This document shows, in pieces, positions 12,752 through 25,626 of a DNA stretch of 64,000 nt. This stretch comes from Monarcha castaneiventris obscurior (Eukaryota; Chordata; Aves; Passeriformes; Monarchidae): the NCBI GenBank assembly GCA_026261815.1, contig JAMPIT010000417.1, forward strand, positions 7,163,501-7,227,500. Reading direction: 5' to 3'. Under the pieces are notes generated by a model. It was not told the DNA's origin. It saw only the letters and a list, made by a program, of their open reading frames with translations, and did not search any database. Made by a program: the position numbers and the translations under genes. How positions within the stretch are numbered: position 1 is the first letter of the stretch; each line of letters begins with the position of its first letter.

Positions 12752-13229
12752 TCAGAGACTCTTAGGTGTTAATCAGTTGATCTCCATCATCATCTGTGAA
12801 CTACACTAAGTTACAACAGCATCAAATTCGGCACATCTCACTATATAATACATTGTGCTTATTTTTCTTTCCAGTGTTCGAATCTTAAAACACAGAAGCA
12901 CTGCTACTGATCAAAAAAAGAACATCTTCTCGGTCTTTACAATTTATTAACATCCCTTCTGAACACTAACAAGTACCAAAGTAAGTACTAGAAGCTGTTT
13001 CAATGGTACTCTGTGCATCCCTGAAAGATAAGCGTGACAAGAACACAGGAGTCAGAGGTCTAGGCTATTACAATGATGGCTAATTTTGAAATAACACTTA
13101 AAATATGAGCTACAGACAAGCTAAGCAAGGGATATCAGGCCAAAATCAATGCGGGTTGCATGAGCTGCTGATTTTCTTCTTTGCTGCATGCAAAGACAGC
13201 AGATGGAGAAAAGAAGGGAGAGAAAGAAA
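12752..13229. other. Non-coding DNA, nothing recognised
   Basis: Short frames only, with no repeat family or motif cluster seen. Confidence 0.5.
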
Positions 13230-13610
13230 AACAGACCCTAGTTCAGTGATTTGAATCGAGTGCTGAAGTGTTCAACAAAAAATTCCTTTCCAGGATTTAA
13301 ATTTTCCTTTGATGCGCACCTTTTGACTCAGTGGGATTTGCAAAGCTTCCATTTGAAGCTACAGAAAAGTAATCTCACTCTTTATTTCTTCTCCCGCCCT
13401 GCACTATACCCCTCTAATCATGATTAATATATCTAAACACGCCTGATTAAGCCAGACAGATGATGGGCCCCTAATCTGAACTGATCAGGGCTCTGGAGCT
13501 GCCAAAGTGAACCCGCTGTCTCTCTATCAGACAGAGCAATACGGGGTCGGTAATGCAGCCCCATTAACTGCTTCCTACAGAATGAATTTTCCCTGACTGC
13601 TCCTTAAGAG
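13230..13610. promoter_or_regulatory. Candidate enhancer-like block with palindromic homeodomain site
   Basis: The block contains a perfect 12-bp palindrome TAATCATGATTA (13415-13426). This is two TAAT half-sites facing each other with four bases between, the arrangement called P4 for paired-class homeodomain dimers. Further GATTA/TAATC cores follow at about 13444-13450 and 13471-13476, and a CTGATCAG palindrome lies at 13481-13488. There is no long open frame and no repeat signature, and base composition is more even than in the flanks. Such features are common in vertebrate conserved non-coding elements. Conservation cannot be judged from one sequence, so enhancer status is inference. Confidence 0.3.
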
Positions 13611-15061
13611 CAGACACTTGAGGAATGCCACCTGATGGGAAGTTGCTTTGAATCGTTTCTTTCAGCACAACTGTCGAGCAGCTCCTTCTCAAGCCCTCCA
13701 GACAAACAACTAAAGTATGAAAAATGTAGCCACTTCCTTCTATACTACTTTCTTTTAAATCTCCTCATACCTTATCTTGCTAACTGCCTCTCAATTTCTC
13801 TCGTCTTTTCTTGGTAAGCTTCAGCACTGACTGATATATGGTGTACTGCAAGTGTGTGGTTATCAGAAAACCAACCCTGTTCCCACTGTGCCTGTGTGTG
13901 TATGCAAGCAAGGGATCTGCTTCTGTGTACAGGCGGAGCTTGCACTTTGTGAATTCATAAAATTGAGGGCTGCAACAGACTACTGTGACCCATACACCGT
14001 ATCAGTATACCAAATGAACTGTCTGCGTTCAGCATATTTGCTCTAATATTGAAGGTTCATTGAAGGATAAATGGATACAGGGCAGAAAAAGAGCAAAATG
14101 TACACCCCTGAATTTGTTCTGGAATCTATGCACATGTACACACACCTGCTTTTATGCAGATGTAGCCCTTTACAATCTTTATCCTCCGAGATCTACTTTT
14201 AGTAAAAGACTGCAGTCAAGAGGGATCAAGTGGGCATCAGACTATGTTTGGGCTCTGTGAAATCCTGTGACTATTGTCCTAAAACTGGTCTTTGGTATAA
14301 TTTCAAGTACCTTCAAATCTTCTCTGAATCACACCAGCTGTGAACAGCTCCGGGGACTTCTGCTAGCTGCAAGTCAGACAGAGAATTATACTTCTCAAAT
14401 CAATCATACAAGAGACTGGGATGAAGATTAATGACATATTTCACACATTTATGCTATCAGGGAGGACTCTGAAAAAGTCACTTCCAAAGCAAAAGAGTAA
14501 AAACAGAAACAAGAATCTGGTACTATCAGATTTGATTAAAAACAACCAACCACAGGCAATAAAACCCACCTACAATTAGATACAGATATTCCAAGGTACT
14601 TTCCTTATATTTGGGTTTCAAAATACGGGAAAGAATACTCAAGATTCATTATTTCCAGCTTTGACTGTCAGAGAGAGGATTCCAAAAAACATAATTTCCA
14701 TGCTGTTCTGTAAATCTGAGCTCTTGCACGGTAACTAAGAGCTGAGGAATTCTGGTGTTCATGCAGGTCTGCATATGAATACACACTGGATGTGCACGTG
14801 AATGTTAAATTCCCTTTGTCTATGTGCAATCAGGAACTTTGCAAAGTGAAATGGAAATCTGGGGTGGAAACCTGTAAATATTTGTGCTAAAATAGGAGTA
14901 AGTTCCCCTTATGTCATTGGTTCATTTCCACAGTGTTTATGAAACTCCTCTTTTCTATGTAAAAGACGAAAGATGCAACAGAAGGCTATAATCTCTTCTG
15001 GGCATAGCACAGCCTAGAGAATTCATTACATTAAGGCATTAATCCAATCTAGTAAAAATAG
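13611..15061. other. Non-coding DNA, nothing recognised
   Basis: Only frames of about 60-66 codons are present, without recognisable protein similarity. No repeat family is seen. Confidence 0.5.
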
Positions 15062-15143
15062 TTTTTAATCTTATATTTGACTCTGTACTGGAGCAATACA
15101 TTTTTTTAATCTTATATTTGACTCTGTATTGAAATGATACATT
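15062..15143. repeat. Tandem duplication, 41-bp unit, two copies
   Basis: Two 41-base units start at 15062 and 15103 (core TTAATCTTATATTTGACTCT). The first 26 bases are identical; about five differences lie in the last 15. Confidence 0.88.
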
Positions 15144-18059
15144 TGAGTGGGATATGTGAACAAATTGCTATGAAAATCTGCTGGTATATACAGCTGGGTA
15201 CAAAATACTATGTTTCCAATTAGCTACTGCATGCTTCTTTGATAAGGCCAGCTGATAAAAAATTGTGTAAAATGGGCAGAAGAGCAAGATCAGTGATGAA
15301 ACTGTTATTTTCCTTGCCTTTTTTTTTTCTTTTTTGTAAGATTAGTCCTGTCATCACAGATAACTGTGCAAAATCTGGAACTCCAGTACTAAAATTAAAT
15401 TGTGGGCCAACAGGTATGATTTTGCACAAAGGTAAAACTACAGTTAGCTCACTAAGAAAAAGTAAAGTTTCTTTGTCCTTTTAAAGATAAACCCTTTTTT
15501 GTACAAAATTTCATCTGACTGCACAATGTGTGGGATTTTTTTTACAGAAGTTTGCCTTGCCTCTTTTCCTTTGTATATTTTTCCTCTCATCTTGTGCTTT
15601 TATGAAAGAATGAAATACAAAAGTCTAGTTCAACATACACTTAGCTGTGATATTGTAAACACAAACAGGGGAAATTTGGTAACTATGTTTTCATGGTCCT
15701 CTTATCTTGGACATGTTATACATAATTGCAGCTCAGCCACCTTTGTTCTGAGAAGAACTGACAAACAGCTACACATACAAAGCCTCACATTTAGGTAAGG
15801 ACAGAGAAACTGAAATGCTACTAGTGGAATCTGTGTTGTGGTATAATGAGCACGGTTGTTATACCTTCATTGCATAATGGCCCAACTTGCGTATTTCCCT
15901 TTGCAGCCTCTTTGTTGCATTAACTATATTTTTTCTGCTTAATGGGTCTTCACAGCTCCACTTCCATTTAAACACAGAACCTCTTTTACAAAGCCTAAGT
16001 GCTACAAAACCGCCTTTCTATAAATTAAAGTCAGCCCATTTGCATCTGCATTTGGGAATGGTTCCGAAAGGGTTTTAAAAGAAATCAATTACAATAATTC
16101 ATACATATAAAGATGCAACTGCAACAGTCAATCCAACTTTTCTTCTCATTATAAGTGTGAATGCCAGCTTGTTACTATTCCTGGGGTTTTCTCTGCACAG
16201 TGATCGTACCATTTTAAGTAGAAGTGTGGAACATATTTCATGTTTGTCAATGCATTTTTTAGTTCAGTTGGATTATGATACCTCTGAAATTACAGTGCAG
16301 CAGCAGCTCCTGAATGATTTAACATGTAGACATTTTTACTCTGAATTAGGTACAACTCATTCTTGTTTACCTCAATCCAAAATTGAATTACATCAAATTG
16401 GAATGGGTTCTTATTATTTGGAATAAAAACACCTGGGTCATACCATAATGTAAGAATATTGGTTACTGAACTAACATGTAGACTGAAACTTAATTAAGCA
16501 CAGAAAGTTCTTTATAGGTAGATCAAGTCTGACATCCTCCATTTCCCCTTCTCACAGCATGGGCACCATCACATCAAGGAGGTTCATTGGAACCTCTCTG
16601 CATAGCCCTTGTACACCCTGCAAAAATAATCATGGTCCCAGTCCTTCAGTGAGCAAGTAATCAATTGCTGCTCTGCAGCAGGGAGCCACAGAGCCTTCAG
16701 ACTACTCAATAGATTGCATGTGGCAAAAAGGGAACACTGTGCAAAGGGTGCGAATGAGTCATTCGACATTTCAGGTTGACTGAAGTCATTCTGCTACATT
16801 TATTTCTAATCTTGATGTGCTATCCACATTTGCATATTAAGCAAGATGGGAAGAAAGAGATTTAAATTATTTGCTACAACACATGCATGGAAAACAGCAG
16901 ACTGCATGTGTGTGAGAATGAGAGATTACATGCACGAGTGGGTGAACACAGCATCACGTGAAGTGCCTTTTCTACCTTCATACAGGAGCAGGCATTCTAC
17001 ATGCAAGCTTGAACACATCTCAACAAAAGTATGTTTGAACCTGTGTATCTCTAGGGAACTGATTATAAAGGAAAGATGTTCATTTGCAGCATGCCTGAAG
17101 AGAGGAACAGAGGTCCCACGAGCAAACTTGAGGTGATGTGTGTTGTGTTTTCTTTGGCAAACACAAATCTGAACAAGCTGGTCTGTGTACACTTGAAGGG
17201 TAGGTATGTATGCTGTGTGCATGTGGGTGACAAGGAGCACCCAAGAGCATGAGCAGGTGTCAGCTGAAGCTGGAATTTATACGTTAGTCAAACATCATTA
17301 GCAGTGAACCACTTAAGAGATTTCCATGGAAAGAATACGTGGCAACCTCTCAAAGGATGATCTGGCCTAACACTATGCTCCTTCACTCCTGCTCATGCTT
17401 CCAGTTGAAAAGCACAAGTTCACAGATAGCCTTTTTTCTTATAGCTCACCCCCAAGTCTGTTTGATCCTTGCATATTTAGCACCTTCAAGCATTAAGCCA
17501 TTTGAAAGTACAGGCTCACCTCTGAGGCTCAGGAGCCTCAGTTCAAGCACTCAGGTTTGAAACTCTGGGCAAAGACACTGACTCAGCTCTCATTTGAGAA
17601 AAATGTACCTTTTCATGTGGAGACAGATTCTGGTGAAATGCCTCACAGGAAATTTTTCCAAGCATGAAGAGGCAAACATACTTCATGAGATACTCAAGTC
17701 CAAGTGATATGGACTCAGTGCTTTAAAAAGAATAATCTCGCTGTGAATATGGAATCCGTGGGCCACACATGAACTAATTCTTGAGAAGATGAAATATTAG
17801 TTGGGTGGGGCAAGCAAAGTGGTGAAATCTTGCTTCAAGCTAAAAACAGTCTGGCTTGGTTTTGTACAGAGCCAATGATACATTTACATCTAGAAGAACA
17901 GACTTGCCGCACGCTGCATAGGTAAAGAGCACCACCAGGATCTGTGTTGGGTCGTTTTTTTTTTTTAATGTGTAAATTATTGTGTCCTTGAAGTTGTTAA
18001 GATTTGCTAACTGCATGAAGCACTGTAGACCCCCCCACTATGCTGCAAGTTATTGATAG
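15144..18059. other. AT-rich non-coding DNA
   Basis: Four + strand frames of 63-99 codons follow one another between 15239 and 16426, but in different frames. They lack recognisable domains and proper splice boundaries, and their composition is simply AT-rich. A 12-T run lies near 17955. No repeat family or RNA gene is recognised. Confidence 0.5.
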
Positions 18060-18480
18060 CGCACACAATTAACCTTGGTGAGAGAATACAGAATGGACAT
18101 TGTCTCTCTCAGTTTCAGTCATTTTTTGCTCAGTGACACAGTTTGCATACAAACCACTGAGGAGCTTAAATCTCCAAGTAAAAGTGCTTTAATGAAAACA
18201 AAAGTGCACATTCATGATGTTTGTATTCGTATTAAGCCTTGTATGCTTCATTATCTGAAAGCCTAAACACTGGACCTAGTCATTGCAGATTATGTCCCAT
18301 TAAGTAGCGAGTGCAATTCGAGTTCAAAAAGTTTAGAGAAAATGTACTCTTAGATTTGTTTGGCTGGCAATTGCAGGCATATTATTGCAATTCCAATTTA
18401 CCCACTGTGCTTGTATTGGCTTTGTACAGAAGATAAAATGGAATGAGATGAAAATCCAATTTTTATTAGTGAGTCCACTT
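18060..18480. promoter_or_regulatory. Possible conserved non-coding block
   Basis: This stretch is free of simple repeats and recognisable transposons. It is dense in AT-rich transcription-factor-like words, including ACAATTAACC near 18065 and repeated ATTGCA/TTGCAAT cores around 18370-18395. The texture resembles vertebrate conserved non-coding sequence. That is an impression only and needs alignment to other genomes. Confidence 0.18.
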
Positions 18481-20929
18481 CAAGGCACAGTTCCTGAGGA
18501 AAAGGTCTAGCAAAGCACTGGAACTTGTGATGCAGTTAGGGGAGACTCCACACCAAAAGCCTTTGTAAAACCCATGAGGGTCTTAAGCAGCAGCAGGAAC
18601 TCCAGATGTGCTGAGGATATCACAGGATAGGTAATCAGGGTAGAGGCACAACATAATCTACAACAGCCACAAACCAGTTCACAGATCCCCTGAGAACTGG
18701 CTTTGGTCCTATCAGCTCACTTAAGCATGAGAGTACAATTGTTTTGCCTTGATTTTGTTCTCAGACTGAAAAATGGGTGTGTACATATTTAAAGAAGCCA
18801 GGTGTTACATTCAACATCACATCATGGTCCATGAGGAGAGGAAAATATGCTCTTTCTTCCACAACACAATAAAACATCATGCACAGTTGTTCCTACAAGA
18901 TATGTTCTAGAATACACTGTGCTGGTATCAGTGTTGTCATCTAAGAACCATCTCATGAAGAAGAGTTGAAAGAAAAAAAAAATCAGGGAATTGATATCTT
19001 ATTTGTTGAACTCTCTTATATAGTCTGTTGGACTACTTACTGTAACTGTATTACATCTTTTCTCCTTAGCCTTTCACTGTCTTTCCTATCCATAAGGGAA
19101 ATTACTTGAGGCAAATGGCATTTTTCCATATGGTGCTCCGTAACAAAAACCAGTGGGTCAGAGCTGTCTATGGAATCCTACAGTAAATACATTCAAAGGG
19201 ATTTGTGGTGATCCTGCAGTTCAAGTCCCTGCCCACAGCAGGGTTAATTTTGAAATCACACAAAATGAGAATGTAACCTCATCTCTCAACAGTGACTACA
19301 CTAATGAAACACAAGTCTCATTCAGGCGATGATATAAATTGTACACATGCCTAGATCAAAGACATATGGAAATCATTTAGGTAGAAGATCTACATTAAAT
19401 TATGAGATTTCCTTTTTCAATATGCATTTATAAGATGGTATTGACTGCAGTGTTAGACTCCAATTATAAAGCACATATTATCAAAACACACACTAAAATA
19501 AGGCTATCATTACAATCATTATTTCCTGACTTCTGTGTGCTGAAGACCCTCATAATGTAGTTTCAAAAATCTGGTTATTTGTAGATGGAATTCAGGAAAC
19601 AATGCAAAAGAGGAAGGAAGGGGAAAATTCCAAACTGGAAAAAAAAAAGTTAGTTTACTAGGGGCAGTGGAAAACACTACCTGTCATGTATCTCATACAG
19701 CCTTCAAGAAGGTGTTCGTCTTCTACATACTTAGAAAGTCTTCAGAAGAAAGTTTTGAGAGCCACAAACTGTAGGAACTGTGCAGCTCTTGCCCTTCAAG
19801 ATGCATTGTCAATGTGGTAAGGGCTCTGCAGTGAGAAAACTGCCAGTGGCAGGAATTACTTGTCACAAGACTTGAACAAGGCCCATGCACTGCTACAAGG
19901 AGACTTAACACAGCAAAACAGTGATTAATGTGATTACTTCTATGATTAATTTTTTCCAAAGTTTATCAACACTGCAATTCTGCTTCCATATGAAAAAAAA
20001 ATCAAAACCCTATTACGCTCACTGCACTTCCATTTTCTGCTCAGGTCTCTATCAGTTTCTTGTACTTGTATCTACTTTACTGGCATTCAGATTTAAGGAT
20101 TACAATGTTCAGATTCATTACTACTGCATATCTTGCTACATTTGATTATGGTAGGCTGTCTCTTTTGTCTTGACAGATGAGCCTTGCTTTCTAGTTTAGC
20201 TTTACAAAAATTATTATACTTAATAAAGTGATCATCTTTGTAAAAGAAGCTGATCTACAACTATCCAAAAAGCATTCACTGAAATTTGGGATACTCTTTT
20301 CTTGGTTGCTCTGTCTGATGGTGGCTGGACTTCACTCATCTCTACAACTTAGAAAGGAAAGAGGTAGATGCTCAGCCCTTCCGAAGCTTGAGTCAATTAA
20401 GCATCTAAGATTGCAGAGCAGAAGTTGATGCATTCAAAACCACTTCCCAAAAATATCATGCCAGGATTTAGACTGAAAAGGAGAACAACATTTCAAAAGA
20501 ACATTCTGCTCAAAAGTTAAAAAATATTTCAAGCAATGAAGTTAAATTAAACATACAAACAAAACTGTTCAAAACAGCAGTAATTCATTAGGGAAAATAA
20601 CCACCGCTCATTTCATGAGATTCCCAATGCATTTCACAAATTATGAACTGTATTCAGACTCACATTGTGTATCTGGTATCCTGATAGGCTCCATCGGGGT
20701 GGGGATGAAGCAGTGCTGGGCATGGACCACACACTGCTGTATAGCTTCTCCCTGGTGCGTTTTAAAGAATTACAGCTGTTCCTTTGTCTTCACTTGCTAA
20801 AACTACCCAGCACTTTAATTAAGAAGCCCTATTATGAGCTCTGGCACTCTTTCCTGCAGCCTCACTGAAAATAACACTTCTCTGGATATGCCTGGTATGG
20901 GTTAGCTGAACTGCTAAGTCTGAATGTTA
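18481..20929. other. Non-coding DNA, nothing recognised
   Basis: Frames of 60-80 codons without similarity to known proteins. No CR1, LTR or RNA gene signature is seen. Confidence 0.5.
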
Positions 20930-22240
20930 AAATATGGTGACTGCGTCCTTTGACCCCAGCTTTACCCTGGAGGGCAGCTCTAGTTTGGCTGCTGCTTTCC
21001 CTGACTCTTTATTCCTTCACCTAACAATGAAATCCATCCTCCAGTGCTTTTCAGCAGTGCACAGCAGGTTAGGAGCAGAAGCAACAACTGCCCAATTAAA
21101 ATCGAAATGTCAGATATGCAGAAGGCAAACTGTAATCAAACTGACCTGCCTGGGTTATGGGGGCAAAACGCCTTTAGGCTTATGCAATTAGCTGAAGGAT
21201 AATTGATGACCACAGGCAATCAACCTACAGATGCGGGTCTCATGTGCAAGAAATGTGCTCAGGCACATCATTCAGTATTGACTCAGAGAAAAGGGCTCGA
21301 CTGTGTTTGAGTCACTAAAACCACCTCCTAAAGCACTGAGGGTTTCCTTAGAATCCTCCCTGAAATTACCAGCTGAAATCACAAAATGCTTAGAAGACTC
21401 AAAGCCGTGGTTACAAGTGTGCTATCATTCCCCGTGTCTCTGTAAGTTACGGTATGCAAGGAATGATAAAAACTGTTTAGCTGGTTGTGGAGAGGAAAGG
21501 ATCCTTCAGTTAAGGGTGGTGCCCTGACTATTTATTCCTGTAAGGCACTTAAAATAAAAGCAGGTGTGGGGAGCTTAAAGGCACTACCAAAGAGACAGAA
21601 AGCAAGCCAGAAAAAGGAGTTTTTATTCTGGAGTACTGAAACAACTGCCCTAGGATAACACTGGGAGAGAGCTCTGCATCCAAACAAGCCCTTCATCTTT
21701 CCTCCCTTCTACTTCCCACTCTTCCTTTACCCATCTCTTTAGAATGAGAACTTGCTGAGGCCTGGGTTTTCTTCTGCTGACTTTGCATGCATCTCAAGAA
21801 CGGATGTGTTTAGTTGGTTTTCTTTTTCACATCAAGACAGCTATGGCTTATTAAATTCCCTAGCTGTTAGAGGTACACCTCCAAGGAGGCATATCACATT
21901 GGCCACAGCTAGCCACAATGCCATGAAATCACCTGTGCCTTCTCTTCCTTGAGATTCCACACTGAGCAATACACCTGGAGTAAACCACTCGACTATTAAA
22001 GCACTGCTTGTTTTTGGCAAGGAACACATAACCTGTAGGAGTACAGAGCATCCAATGTCAACAGTGTCTGTAAGTCAGCTGAAGCTTTTCTGTAAAAGAA
22101 CTAATTAATAATAAAGCTCAGGATGCTTAAAGAACTGACCCTCAAAAGCCCTGGAGATTTAAGAAAGTATTTCTAAACCCATTCCCCAGCTGCAGTTATT
22201 AATTAATGATTAATTTCTACAGACATCATCTTGCGCTTGC
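20930..22240. promoter_or_regulatory. Candidate regulatory block with clustered homeodomain/POU-like motifs
   Basis: Around 21165-21215 the sequence TTATGCAATTAG combines an octamer-like half-site with an ATTA core, and ATAATTGATG follows closely. Around 22104-22113 lies CTAATTAATAAT, and at 22197-22215 TTATTAATTAATGATTAAT holds several overlapping ATTA/TAAT cores, including the palindrome ATTAATTAAT. The intervening DNA has no transposon signature and only short chance frames. Motif clustering in AT-rich DNA can be accidental, so regulatory function is a hypothesis. Confidence 0.22.
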
Positions 22241-23639
22241 TTCAACCCTGCTTGCTCCAGTGACTTCAACAGTCAAGGGGAACAGTCAGAAAAATGTTTA
22301 CAACTAGTTAAAAAATAAAAATAAAATTAATTAGGATGTACTATGGGGGTACTTGCCATATCTGTGTACCTTCAGCTGATCTGAGTTTTAAACTTAAAAT
22401 ACAGGTTCAGTGGTTTTCCTATGTATGAGAAGCACAGCATACATTAAGAATCACAGCATTAACTGTATGGGCACATAATCAATTTCCTCAGATGTTACAC
22501 ATAAATCTATTAATAAATTTACTAAGTAAAATTATTCTTAAATACGAGTTCTTTAAGAAACTTGACACTTTGGGTTTGCTCTTTCATTTTTTATAGCCAC
22601 AATAATGGAATAATTGATTCAGATTTTTATTCTACCTAAAGATCACAGAAATCTTGTGTAGACAATACATGATGATTTTTTTCAAAATTTTTTTACCTTT
22701 ACGATACTTTTTATTACAAAATTCCTCTTCAAACAACTCCTGGAGTTTAATTTATTCCTTCAGATAATGCTACAAATGCAGCTTTCAAGACACCTGAACT
22801 GCCCTCAGTTAGAATGGTTCTTTCAAAATATTCATCACTTCACACCAGGATTCTCAGAAGACAGAAGAACCTCCACCATCTTTCCACAGGAACAGTTGGC
22901 TTCACTTCTGTTGGAAACAGAGAGAAGCAGCTGCTGCTTGGAGTGAGGAAACTCTGTGAGCAGCAGCATCAGCCCCTCTGAGAACTGCCTTGCTGCGATG
23001 TCGTAGGAAAGGAAAAATATTTTCTTGAAGATCATTTAAAGCTAATCTGACAGCACAAACATGCAGAGATTATCATTACCGAATGGGCTTGTTACAGCAA
23101 ATGGAGAAGAGAGCATTAAACCATTCAGGCACGTAGTACAGGTGCCATTACTTGGGGTACAGGACATAGCAATATATGCTAAGTCAAATCAGTAGGCAAA
23201 GGATGCAGGTGCTGCACATGGCATCTGCTGAGAGTAAGGACATGATTATGACAATGCCGATGTAATTTTTTGCAATGTAATATTGCCTGTCGTTCATCCC
23301 CTTCTACTAAGAATGTAGCAGTACTTGATGGCTTCAACGAATTAAGATTCATCTTCTGTCTAAGATGGGAAAGGTTCAGTTCTCTATGAGAGCTGAGTAA
23401 ATTGGGAGATTTTTTTTGTTTTGATGGATTTAATCTCAGAGATCTGTTACACTATTAGAATTATCAAGAAAGTGCAGTCCAAGCAGTGTAATGACAATAC
23501 AGCTTGAAACTTGATAATACCACTTGAAACTATAAGCTCATCTCCCTGACAGAATTAGAAAGCGTTTGTTCCATCCCCCTGTAGAGCTCTGCATGCTTGG
23601 TTCATAGAGGGTTTGGTCACCTTTCTCAGAATCAGTATT
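22241..23639. other. Non-coding AT-rich DNA
   Basis: No gene or repeat family is recognised, except that sequence upstream of 23640 may belong to the CR1 fragment that follows. Confidence 0.5.
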
Positions 23640-23705
23640 TTTGACCACTACTAGGGAAGAGTACTGGGTGACAGACTAATGGTCTGATGTGGGACAGCAA
23701 GTGCC
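23640..23705 (+). mobile_element. Old CR1 LINE 3' end fragment
   Basis: The segment reads like the sense 3' end of the old CR1 family: a GACCACT..TAGGGAAGAG.TACTGGG block, then an ACTAATGGTCTGAT block that precedes the terminal tag. The same block occurs in antisense in the copies at 35222 and 48133. The 5' boundary is blurred and could extend to about 23590. Confidence 0.55.
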
Positions 23706-25521
23706 ATGTGCAAACAGTGAAAGAGAAGCCTCCAGTGTCCTGGCTTTAGACACTGTACACTTTGCATGAAAAACAATTACCAGAGCCCAATTACACACAG
23801 AGACGATTTCAGAAGTTGGTCCACATCCTAAAATAATCCCTGTTTAGATTGCAAGGTTACGGAGAGTTTCTCCTGTGCTAGAACTCAGTTGTATCTTGGA
23901 GTGCCTATGACCTGGAAACATGATGGTAGCTAGATGGAAACATTTATGTAGCTAGATTTTAAAAATAAAAAAGGAATGCCAGAGTTCTGAGGGTTTAAGT
24001 TTGTACTCTATGAGTTACTGGCGGATTTTTCATGACGAGATAATAAAATTTAAAAAATTGGGGAACTGGAAAGGAAAGACTAGAGAATGTAAGGCATACA
24101 GTGCCTCGGGGGGAAAAAATGGCATGTTATTAGTACTGTACACTGCTCCAAAAAGATAAAGCCATATATAAAAAAAGACTGAGTTGGGGAGAGAGAGGAA
24201 GGATGGATCTTAGAGTTCCAAGGGAAGTAAAAAAGAATTTCATCATGCATTAGCACATGATGTTCATGTAGGCATTCAACTAATTTTCTTCTATCTCATA
24301 ATATTTTGCAGTACTGACCTCTGATTTTAGTGCCAGGGTAACGTGTCCATTCTTAGCAAGCTTATTCTGCAAAGATTAGTCCCTCCTGCTCAGATATTAT
24401 TTAAAAGGTACTTTAGTACGGTTCTCCAATTATCAGAACAATTTAAAAAAATAAGGCTACAGGAAGAATTCAGACCCTTCCAAAACATTTTTTTTTTTCA
24501 TTCCCATCTATCTGAAATCCATCTAGAAACAGTATTGACAGCAACTATGCTTTAGAGATAGCATTCTGGGCTAAAGTCAAAAGAAAAGAAAGACGCCCTT
24601 CCTCTCCACCAGAATACCCAGCTGGGTAAGTTCAACATCCCTGGGACAGTAGTGATCAAACATCAGAAGCATTTGAGTACAATATCAGCCCCCTAAAAGG
24701 GCTGTACCATGGGAATTAGTTTGTGTCTTGAACCATGAAAATTACAGTACACACATTTGTTAGCCTAGCTGATGTCACTACCAATTCTACTCATGTTTAT
24801 GCAAGTCTCTTTCCCTTCCCCTCTTTCAAAAAGCACTCATTTGAAATCATATTTAAAACTAAATTATCACTATAAAATGCAGAAACAAGTCAGCCTTGTT
24901 TAGTGGTGAAAACAGAAGAGTAGGAATACATTTTCCAAGTCCAGCTCAGCTAAAGATTTGCTGTGCATTCCTGGGAAGTCACTTCACCTCTCTGTACTGT
25001 AGGACACATTTAAAAAGTGCAGTGCAGCCATACATAGAGATATTTCAGTGGAATGGGGTGCCAAAATCCATAATATTGCCATCTCAGGGGAGCAGTTTAT
25101 TTTTGCAGATTGTCAAGTTAGACTGGTACAGTTTTAGTGCTTCTGTCATCTCAATGTCATCACACTCATGTACATGGGCCTGATTATATTTATAAAGTGA
25201 GAGCATTCACACTCACCTGTCTTCAAGGCTGGGCAAAATGCCCATCAATAGGCAAAAATGTGCATAGACATTAAGATGAAAGGCTTGTGCAGGAAAGACA
25301 AAGTTACTGATGGTAATACACTTCCTTTCCTGCTGGCCAAATATACAAAAAATGGTGGAAAGCTAAGCTAAAAAGACTAGGAAGACTCCCTCAAGAGAGT
25401 TTAAAAATAAAGATTTTTGAAAGATATCAAGGGACTTATGGACAACATTTGTGCTGACTGGAATATGGCTGGTAGTCAGCCCTGAGCTTTAGATCAAGTG
25501 TTGCAATCATTATATTGAATA
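23706..25521. other. Non-coding DNA, nothing recognised
   Basis: Short chance frames only (up to 95 codons at 24896-25183, unrecognised). A 10-T run lies near 24490. Confidence 0.5.
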
Positions 25522-25626
25522 TGTGGCACTTTGGGACGTGGCTTAGCAGTGAACATGGCAGTGCTGGGTTAACTGTCAGACTCAATTTTAAGAAGCTTCT
25601 CCAACCTTAGTAATTCTGTGATTCCA
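25522..25626 (+). mobile_element. CR1 LINE 3' tail fragment
   Basis: The sequence follows the avian CR1 3' UTR in sense: TGTGGCACTTTGGGACGTGG, then the GGCAGTGCTGGGTTAACTGT block, then CTTCTCCAACCTTAGTAATT ending in TGTGATTCC, a degenerate form of the CR1 terminal tag. Only the last 100 or so bases are present, the usual 5'-truncated product of target-primed reverse transcription. Confidence 0.82.

Noticed and set aside
15239..16426. Four successive + strand frames that might be pieces of one decayed gene
   Set aside because: They lie in different frames, have no shared domain, and reflect local AT-rich composition. Nothing links them.
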